Source: a bacterium MnTg04
GTDB taxonomy: Bacteria > Pseudomonadota > Gammaproteobacteria > Steroidobacterales > MnTg04
NCBI GenBank assembly: GCA_008975185.1
Contig: BFAU01000047.1
Span: forward strand, 1-13,343
DNA: 13,343 nucleotides
Direction: 5' to 3'
Made by a program: the position numbers and the translations under genes. Numbering within the stretch: the stretch's first letter is position 1; each line of letters begins with the position of its first letter. Of this stretch, positions 8,684 to 13,343 are shown one piece after another. The notes beneath the pieces were generated by a model, which was given only the letters and a program-made list of their open reading frames with translations, ran no database searches and was not told where the DNA came from.

Positions 8684-9913
8684 TCAAGCGGGTAGCCGTT
8701 CAATCGCCGCCAGCAAGCGGTCGATCTCGCTCCTCGTGTTGTACATCGACACGCCCATCCGAATCAGCCCGCCGTTCTCCGACAGGCCGAGCAATTCGAC
8801 GACCCGTTGGGCATAAAAATGCCCCTGCCAAAGACAAAACCCCTGCGCACCCAGGTCTCTTACGGCGTCGTCCGTGGATATTTTGCCGGATGTGATCGAA
8901 ACGGTGGGTGAGCGCGGCGTTGCAGAAAAATCGGGCCCCCAGATTTTGACCCCCGGAACAGCCGCTACATGCTGATAATAGTGGGCCGCCAGTTCATGTT
9001 CATAGTCGTAAATTTTCCCCATCGCATCAACCAACTGCTCTCGAAGACCATTTCCCTCACCCCAGCCGGCGATGTATTCAATCGCGGCCGCGATCGAAAC
9101 GATTGCCGCGTGGTTCAGCGTGCCGGTTTCAATCCGGTATGGCGCGGCGGAAATCTGGGTGCACAAGCGGTTGGTCGGCAGGGAATTCAGCAGACCGGGC
9201 CTGGTATAAAGAATTCCGACATGCGGCCCATAGAATTTATACGCCGAGCAAAGCAGGAAATCGGGATCCATGGCCTGCACATCGAGCGCGATATGCGGCG
9301 CGTAATGCACCGCGTCCACCAGCATCCATGCGCCGACCTCGCGGCTCAGTTCGCGGGCCAGGGAAAGATCGTTGACCGTGCCAAGCGCGTTTGAAGCCGC
9401 ATTGACGGCCACCAGCCGCGTACGCTCATTGATCTTGCTGCGCATGTCATCGGGATCGAAATAACCCTGCCTGTCGATGGCTATCTCGCGGATCGTGACG
9501 CCGCGATCCTGCAACTGCAGCCATGGGCCGCGATTGGCTTCATGATCAAGCGCACTGATCACCACTTCGTCGCCTTCCCCCCAGAGCCTGGAGAAAGCGT
9601 CACTCAGCGAGAAAACCAGTGTGGTCATGTTGGCGCCAAAGGAAATACTGGCAGGCTCGGATGCGCCGACAAAAGTTGCGACTGTCTCGCGGGTACGCCA
9701 CATGGCCTCCTCGAGATCCCTGGAGGTGATAAATTCGCCGCCGGTATTGGTATTGAACATCCGGTACGCGTGATTCTGCGCCTCTATAACCGGGTCTGGC
9801 ACCTGGGTGCCCGCCGGTCCGTCCAGAAAGACCAGCGGCTTGCCGTCGAGCGAACGCGACAACGCGGGAAAGTCCTCTCTCGCCCTGAGACACTGCGCGT
9901 CTGAATAGGGCAT
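8684..9913 (-). CDS. class V aminotransferase-fold PLP enzyme, cysteine-desulfurase-like (VC1184-type subfamily), 409 aa
   Basis: This is a fold-type I PLP enzyme of the aminotransferase class V family. It opens with F-L-D-G-P-A-G-T-Q-V-P (29-39) and N-T-N-T-G-G (54-59), which I recognise from the VC1184-type subgroup of cysteine-desulfurase-like proteins. The cofactor is held by D200 and H203, and the Schiff-base lysine is K226 in S-A-Y-K-F-Y-G-P. E-T-G-T (262-265) is the phosphate and dimer-contact motif. Where SufS-type desulfurases carry their catalytic Cys (G-H-H-C-A-Q), this protein has G-H-F-Y-A-Q (364-369). It is therefore probably not a persulfide-forming desulfurase; C360 a few residues earlier is the only nearby cysteine. 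It starts 2 nt after the sulfotransferase stop with a GAGG ribosome-binding site 7 nt upstream, so the two genes form an operon. The true substrate is unknown. Confidence 0.88.
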   Translation of the reverse strand: MPYSDAQCLRAREDFPALSRSLDGKPLVFLDGPAGTQVPDPVIEAQNHAYRMFNTNTGGEFITSRDLEEAMWRTRETVATFVGASEPASISFGANMTTLVFSLSDAFSRLWGEGDEVVISALDHEANRGPWLQLQDRGVTIREIAIDRQGYFDPDDMRSKINERTRLVAVNAASNALGTVNDLSLARELSREVGAWMLVDAVHYAPHIALDVQAMDPDFLLCSAYKFYGPHVGILYTRPGLLNSLPTNRLCTQISAAPYRIETGTLNHAAIVSIAAAIEYIAGWGEGNGLREQLVDAMGKIYDYEHELAAHYYQHVAAVPGVKIWGPDFSATPRSPTVSITSGKISTDDAVRDLGAQGFCLWQGHFYAQRVVELLGLSENGGLIRMGVSMYNTRSEIDRLLAAIERLPA

Positions 9914-9915
9914 TT

Positions 9916-10806
9916 CTATTCCTCGGTCGGGCTCAGTTGCTCAGCGAGCCGATCGCCGGCAATTTCGTCGATCCGCTTCACTGTCGCCGGCTCAAGGTGA
10001 TTCTTCCAATCGCCGACCACACCCTTGCGAAAATGCGACTGCCTGTTTTCGTCGCCCTGGTCCCTGCCGCCGGATAATTTTTTGAAGCTGCCTTGATCAC
10101 GGCATTTTTCGATGGTCCCGTTTGAGGCATCGACCCCGAGAGCGGTTAGCAGTGGCCTTAGAGCCGCCGCAAAATCCTGCTGCAAAGACTCGTATTTTAC
10201 CTCCAGGTATTGCTCCGGACAGGAAGCGGCAAACTGCCGGGTCGCGTCGAGCAACTGCACCCATATGCCGGCCAGTTTCAGAGCCAGTTTGTCCGGTGAG
10301 ACATATTCTTTTTTCGCCTTGTCCGGGTTGATGCGCAGCCCATGAAACCACATAGATACGGCAACATCACGTGGGTCACGGGTAATATGGATAAGCTTCG
10401 CTTCCGGAAAAAACTGATGCAGCAATTGCAGGTTGGCCACGTTTGCGGGTGTGCGCTCGCCGATCGCCGCCAGCAATACACCCTCGCACTGCTGGGCCAG
10501 CAACAAAGCCATCGCTGTCCGGCCTATGTGCCAGACGTGGTCCCGTGAGAGACCCCGGTAGTCGCGGATTTCTTGAAACAGTGCGTTGTTGGTTTTCAGG
10601 AAGGCGTTGTAGCGATGGGTGGCCTCGCCGATTTCCGGCAGCAGCTTGTCGGCGAAATGCCCTTCGCCATGGCAGCACACCTCAGGGTGGGCATCAAGGA
10701 TCAGCTCCAGCCAGGTCGTGCCCGATTTGCCCTGGCCGGCAATAAAGAAAAGCTGGCGCTCGAGCACCGCCTGGACCAGCGAACCCAATTCCTGGTTATC
10801 CGGCAT
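9916..10806 (-). CDS. PAPS-dependent sulfotransferase family protein, 296 aa
   Basis: This is a cytosolic-type sulfotransferase that moves a sulfuryl group from PAPS to a hydroxyl or amine acceptor. The 5'-phosphosulfate-binding loop is G-Q-G-K-S-G-T-T-W-L (24-33). The 3'-phosphate-binding motif is I-H-I-T-R143-D-P-R-D-V-A-V-S151 (139-151). Both are intact and spaced as in the Sulfotransfer_1/3 families. H49, in the G-E-G-H-F stretch, is at a plausible position for the catalytic base. No signal peptide or membrane segment is visible. The ATG at 10806 is preceded by a G-rich tract rather than a clean ribosome-binding site, and by a nested inverted repeat in the leader. It is the first gene of a two-gene operon with the class V PLP enzyme. 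The acceptor is not visible; a lipid acceptor is suggested only by the neighbouring lipid genes. Confidence 0.92.
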   Translation of the reverse strand: MPDNQELGSLVQAVLERQLFFIAGQGKSGTTWLELILDAHPEVCCHGEGHFADKLLPEIGEATHRYNAFLKTNNALFQEIRDYRGLSRDHVWHIGRTAMALLLAQQCEGVLLAAIGERTPANVANLQLLHQFFPEAKLIHITRDPRDVAVSMWFHGLRINPDKAKKEYVSPDKLALKLAGIWVQLLDATRQFAASCPEQYLEVKYESLQQDFAAALRPLLTALGVDASNGTIEKCRDQGSFKKLSGGRDQGDENRQSHFRKGVVGDWKNHLEPATVKRIDEIAGDRLAEQLSPTEE

Positions 10807-10820
10807 CCCGGCCTACCCCC

Positions 10821-10859
10821 CCGATGCAGACCAAAAGTCTGGCCAATGTACCGCATCGG
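10821..10859 (-). repeat. nested inverted repeat in the sulfotransferase leader
   Basis: On the plus strand CCGATG (10821-10826) pairs with CATCGG (10854-10859), and directly inside it CAGAC (10827-10831) pairs with GTCTG (10837-10841) around a 5-nt loop. A 12-nt bulge (10842-10853) sits on one side. In the minus-strand transcript this would form a two-part stem ending about 14 nt before the sulfotransferase start, next to a run of G. There is no U tract, so it does not look like a terminator. It could be an RNA leader structure or an operator; the function is not shown. Confidence 0.45.
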
Positions 10860-10907
10860 CCGTGCAGATTCGATGCCTGCGGCAAGGCTAGGATTCGCCA
10901 GCGAAAG

Positions 10908-10936
10908 AAAAAAGGGGCGTGTGGACGCGAACGCCC
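10908..10936 (-). terminator. rho-independent terminator of the OmpA-family gene
   Basis: Reading the minus strand, GGGCGT (10936-10931) pairs with ACGCCC (10920-10915) and is followed by C and six T (10913-10908). It begins about 12 nt after the OmpA-family stop. An alternative stem at the same place, GTGGGCG and CGTCCAC around a UUCG tetraloop, has seven pairs including one G-U. Both forms precede the same U tract. Confidence 0.75.
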
Positions 10937-10948
10937 ACGCATTGGCGT

Positions 10949-12424
10949 TCAGGTCTGCGAAAGATCCAGGTTGGGCACGATGCGAATATCGATACGCCGG
11001 TTCTTCGCACGCCCCTGCGGCGTTTCGTTGTTCGCGACCGGTTTGGTTTCGCCAAAACCGATCGAGCTGATCTGCTCCGGACTGATACCCATCTGCACCA
11101 GCAGATATTGACGAACCGATTCGGCGCGTTGTTCGGACAGCGTAAAATTCTGGTCGTCGCCACCGAAGGAGTCTGTATGCCCTTCAATGATTACGCGTCC
11201 GCCCGGGAAAATTTCGATCGCGTTTTCTACCTTTCGCAGCAAACCGTAATTCGCCGAATTGATATTCGAACTACCCGAATTGAAACTGAGCCCGACCAGG
11301 CGAATGTAGATTTCATTTGAATCCCTGAAGACCTTCGCTTCGAATCGCTCGAAAGTGCTCTCAATCTGAATCACCTTCTGGCGCAACATTTCCTGGGCAG
11401 CCAGCCTGCGTCGCAACGCCTCCTGGGCATTGGCCACGCCACCGAGCTGTTCGCTGAGTTCGTTGACTTGATCGCCCAGCGCAACGATTTCCCGATCGCG
11501 CTCTGCAATCTGCTGGCCCAGCTCCTGGCTCTGCTCGCCGCCAGTCTCGATATACATCACCAGATCCCTGACCAATGCTTCATAGCCCTGATCCAGGTTG
11601 GCCTGCATATCCGCCGCGGCTGCAATTTCCTGCAGTGGCTTCTCCCAATGCAGGATCAGCTGTTCCTGGGTCCGATTCCGCGACTTGAAGTTTTTCAAAT
11701 ACTCCGTCAGGTAAATCGCATGCTGGGCTTCGTACTGCGCCTCGCGCGCCAGGCTGCGCGGCTGGTCGGTATCGTAACGATTTTCCGTCAGTTCTATTGC
11801 CGCGGTAGCCAGCAGGTCTTTTGCGCGCCGCAGAGTGATCGGCGCGTAGCGCTTGGCCTTCATCTTGTCGGCCTTCGCCAGCAACATCCGCGTATCGGTC
11901 AGATATTCCGCCTTGATCGCTTCAAGCTCCAGTTCGCGATATATCTTGGTGGCTTCCGCGGCTCGGCGCAGCGCATATTTCTGGCTGCCGTCCTCGAGCA
12001 TGGAAACTGCATCCCTGAAATAGGTCTGCGCCCGAGTCCAGTTCCTGGTGGAGTATTGCCTGGCTTTGACCCTGGACGCATCCTTTTGCGCCTTGATCAT
12101 CGTTCCCATTTTCTGGGCTGCCAGGTCGGCAACAATCTGGGCTTTTTCGAACCCGATCGTGGCTTTGACGAGATCTTTTTGCACGCTACTCACCGTGCGC
12201 CCCTGCGAGAATTTTTTCTCGGCGTTCTGGTAACTGCGCATGGCGCTTGCGTAGGTATCCGGCGCCAGTCGCCTGGCGTCTTTGTTTTTGGCGACCTCGA
12301 AGGCCCCGGTCGCCTGCCGGAACAAGCGTTCCTTGGCGTCTTGCGAGTGGGCGGCTCCGCTGGCGAGCAGCGCGAGCGCCTGGAACACTAAAATCAATAC
12401 GGTCTTTTTGCTGAACTTTGTCAT
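10949..12424 (-). CDS. OmpA-family outer-membrane/peptidoglycan-binding protein with helical-repeat N-terminal region (DUF4398-like), 491 aa
   Basis: A Sec signal peptide (1-28, cleavage near A-H-S|Q-D) shows export to the periplasm or outer membrane. Residues about 30-250 are helical and carry three related segments, near 42-75, 112-147 and 179-215. Each has the form basic-(R/K)-x-(Y/L)-(A/S)-P/T-x-T/N followed by Ala-rich helix, resembling DUF4398 repeats. A coiled-coil stretch (about 297-360) links to an OmpA domain (373-485). That domain has F-N-S-G-S-S (381-386) and G-H-T-D418 with R433, the pair that binds diaminopimelate in peptidoglycan, and an A-K-N-R-R-I-D motif near the end. It probably tethers the envelope to the cell wall. 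The frame is open to 12514, but the ATG at 12424 has GGAG 6 nt upstream and begins the signal peptide. It is transcribed alone, with its own terminator. Confidence 0.93.
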   Translation of the reverse strand: MTKFSKKTVLILVFQALALLASGAAHSQDAKERLFRQATGAFEVAKNKDARRLAPDTYASAMRSYQNAEKKFSQGRTVSSVQKDLVKATIGFEKAQIVADLAAQKMGTMIKAQKDASRVKARQYSTRNWTRAQTYFRDAVSMLEDGSQKYALRRAAEATKIYRELELEAIKAEYLTDTRMLLAKADKMKAKRYAPITLRRAKDLLATAAIELTENRYDTDQPRSLAREAQYEAQHAIYLTEYLKNFKSRNRTQEQLILHWEKPLQEIAAAADMQANLDQGYEALVRDLVMYIETGGEQSQELGQQIAERDREIVALGDQVNELSEQLGGVANAQEALRRRLAAQEMLRQKVIQIESTFERFEAKVFRDSNEIYIRLVGLSFNSGSSNINSANYGLLRKVENAIEIFPGGRVIIEGHTDSFGGDDQNFTLSEQRAESVRQYLLVQMGISPEQISSIGFGETKPVANNETPQGRAKNRRIDIRIVPNLDLSQT

Positions 12425-12472
12425 CTGTATCTCCGCGATCGCTCGCAAATCGTGTGTGTCAGAACGGGTACG

Positions 12473-12478
12473 AGTATA
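12473..12478 (-). promoter_or_regulatory. candidate -10 element for the OmpA-family gene
   Basis: TATACT on the minus strand (five of six bases matching TATAAT) lies about 49 nt upstream of the ATG at 12424, a suitable place for a -10 box. No good -35 is found 16-18 nt before it. A perfect TTGACA occurs further upstream (12525-12520) but at the wrong spacing, 41 nt away. This is a weak call made by eye. Confidence 0.25.
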
Positions 12479-12566
12479 GTTTTCCGGGTCGCCCGCGCAT
12501 CGGCACTGGGTCACATTATTGTCAAATCGTCAGCCCTCGATTACGGTCGCCGGAACGAAGGATAAG

Positions 12567-12589
12567 GGCATTATGTTAAATAATATGCC
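12567..12589. repeat. 23-bp AT-rich imperfect palindrome, possible operator
   Basis: The site is symmetric about 12578, with eight of eleven base pairs complementary, including the outer five (GGCAT and ATGCC). The centre is A/T only apart from one G, in a GC-rich neighbourhood. This is the form expected of a binding site for a dimeric helix-turn-helix regulator, or of an AT-rich promoter core. The regulator is unknown. Confidence 0.4.
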
Positions 12590-12777
12590 AGATATTCCGG
12601 TCAAACAAACCGTTGGCTGCGGTTTCGGAGAAACGGATCGATCGCTTCGCCAGCGCACGCCTGGCTTACCCGCCTCAGCCGCCATGAGCAGCAAAAAATC
12701 CTTGCCCTCGGTCGCCGAATTTCGACCGGAACCGCTCCATTTTCCAACCGGCGATCGACATCCGTTCGAGTATTCCT

Positions 12778-13326
12778 GTGCTAGCATCCGGCCACCGTCA
12801 GAGTGACGGGCGAACGAGGAAAGCGACTATTAGTATCCGAAAAACAGGCGTTATCCTTATTGCGGCTGTTGGCGTAATCGCCGCAGCGGCAAGCCATGCG
12901 CAGGGTCGCGGCGGCGATCAGGGCCGTGGCCAGGCGCCATCGCAAATACGGGATTCGGCACGCCAGGACAGCGTGCAGCGTGACCTGGAACGGATGCGGG
13001 AAAGGGCCGCAGAAAGACGCCGCGAAGCCGAAACCGCGCGGGCCGCTGAAGAGGCCGGGAAAGCCGAGGCGGAGGCCAGGCATGCGGAAGGACAGGCAAC
13101 ACCCGCCGCAGCGAAAGCCAATAACCCCAGCGAAAACACGAAGGCACAGCATGAGCGCGGCACGCGGGCCCGTGCCGAGCACCCGCCAAACGAGCAGGCG
13201 GCGCCCGCAGCGTTTCTGGCCGAAGAAAACGCGCTCGACGCCGAGCTGGCTGAACGACGCAAGGTCTTTTGCGAAGAAAATCGCGGCGACCGCGGTCCAG
13301 ATGACGATAGCGGGGACGGCGACTAA
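12778..13326 (+). CDS. small exported Ala/Glu/Arg-rich protein of unknown function, up to 182 aa
   Basis: I do not recognise a family. The frame encodes a typical Sec signal (I-R-K-T-G-V-I-L-I-A-A-V-G-V-I with a cleavage site near S-H-A-Q). A Gly/Arg/Gln segment follows, then a highly charged, probably helical stretch of Arg, Glu and Ala (about 60-105), a polar Pro/Asn/Ala linker, and a short helix. The C-terminus is acidic (D-D-D-S-G-D-G-D). There is no ATG. The GTG at 12778 gives a 25-residue n-region before the signal and lacks a good ribosome-binding site. The ATT at 12829 begins right at the signal and has GAGGA 8 nt upstream, giving 165 aa. The signal peptide and strong compositional bias argue that it is expressed. 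A periplasmic or surface role is likely; more cannot be said. Confidence 0.62.
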   Translation: MLASGHRQSDGRTRKATISIRKTGVILIAAVGVIAAAASHAQGRGGDQGRGQAPSQIRDSARQDSVQRDLERMRERAAERRREAETARAAEEAGKAEAEARHAEGQATPAAAKANNPSENTKAQHERGTRARAEHPPNEQAAPAAFLAEENALDAELAERRKVFCEENRGDRGPDDDSGDGD

Positions 13327-13343
13327 GAAAGAAGCGCAGCACA

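Larger units (their letters stand above)
12425..12777. other. 353-nt divergent intergenic region with several dyad symmetries
   Basis: The region separates the OmpA-family gene from the small exported-protein gene, which diverge. I see an AT-rich imperfect palindrome at 12567-12589. There is a dyad of GTTTC (12622-12626) and GAAAC (12630-12634), and a 6-bp dyad of CGGTCG (12709-12714) and CGACCG (12723-12728). The 9-mer CGGTCGCCG occurs twice (12544-12552 and 12709-12717). An open frame 12573-12806 has an AAGG about 6 nt before its ATG and would encode 77 residues with no recognisable motif. It overlaps the next gene's start, and I do not count it as a gene. No RNA gene is recognisable. A regulatory role is inference. 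Confidence 0.5.

Noticed and set aside
11468..12391. A 307-codon plus-strand open frame opposite the OmpA-family gene.
   Set aside because: Antisense to a clear exported OmpA-family protein with its own ribosome-binding site and terminator; its composition is what a helix-rich gene gives in antisense.
12573..12806. A possible 77-residue small protein with a fair ribosome-binding site.
   Set aside because: No motif, signal or membrane segment, irregular composition, and overlap with the start of the exported-protein gene. Kept only as a remark on the intergenic region.

Overview
The window reads as chromosomal DNA of a free-living Gram-negative proteobacterium, most likely a gammaproteobacterium. 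It is moderately GC-rich and densely coded. It has an OmpA-type peptidoglycan-binding outer-membrane protein, exported proteins with Sec signals, and protein families typical of that group. The assignment rests on gene content only. No rRNA, tRNA, CRISPR array, transposase or integrase is visible.

Layout. (1) 94-2045, plus strand: a small DUF5658-type membrane protein, then a Ste24-like M48 zinc metalloprotease. (2) 6841-2212, minus strand: a compact five-gene operon. In transcription order it encodes an alpha-oxoamine synthase (serine palmitoyltransferase/BioF/KBL type), an acetoacetate-decarboxylase-like protein, a diacylglycerol/sphingosine-kinase-type lipid kinase, a VTT-domain (SNARE-associated/DedA-like) membrane protein, and an isopenicillin-N-synthase-type 2-oxoglutarate/Fe(II) oxygenase. 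The first three genes overlap. (3) 6941-8634, plus strand, divergent from (2): a PlsC-type acyltransferase whose stop codon overlaps the start of a Tam41/Mmp37-like phosphatidate cytidylyltransferase. (4) 10806-8684, minus strand: a sulfotransferase and a class V aminotransferase-fold enzyme, 2 nt apart. (5) 12424-10949, minus strand: an OmpA-family protein with a helical-repeat N-terminal half and its own terminator. (6) 12425-12777: a 353-nt non-coding region with several dyad symmetries. (7) 12778-13326, plus strand: a small exported, charged, Ala/Glu/Arg-rich protein with no ATG start.

How the genes may work together. Blocks 2 and 3 together look like an uncharacterised lipid pathway. An alpha-oxoamine synthase would join an acyl thioester to an amino acid to give a sphingoid-like base. 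An Fe(II)/2OG oxygenase could hydroxylate it, a lipid kinase phosphorylate it, PlsC acylate a backbone, a Tam41-like enzyme activate a phosphatidate-like product with CTP, and a VTT protein move lipid across the membrane. Block 4 could add sulfate, but nothing in the sequence ties it to the pathway beyond proximity. The family assignments come from motifs read by eye; the pathway is inference.

The points most worth following up are the bacterial Tam41-like gene coupled to PlsC, the operon built around the alpha-oxoamine synthase, the decarboxylase-like protein whose catalytic lysines appear to be histidines, and the cysteine-desulfurase-like enzyme without the usual catalytic cysteine.
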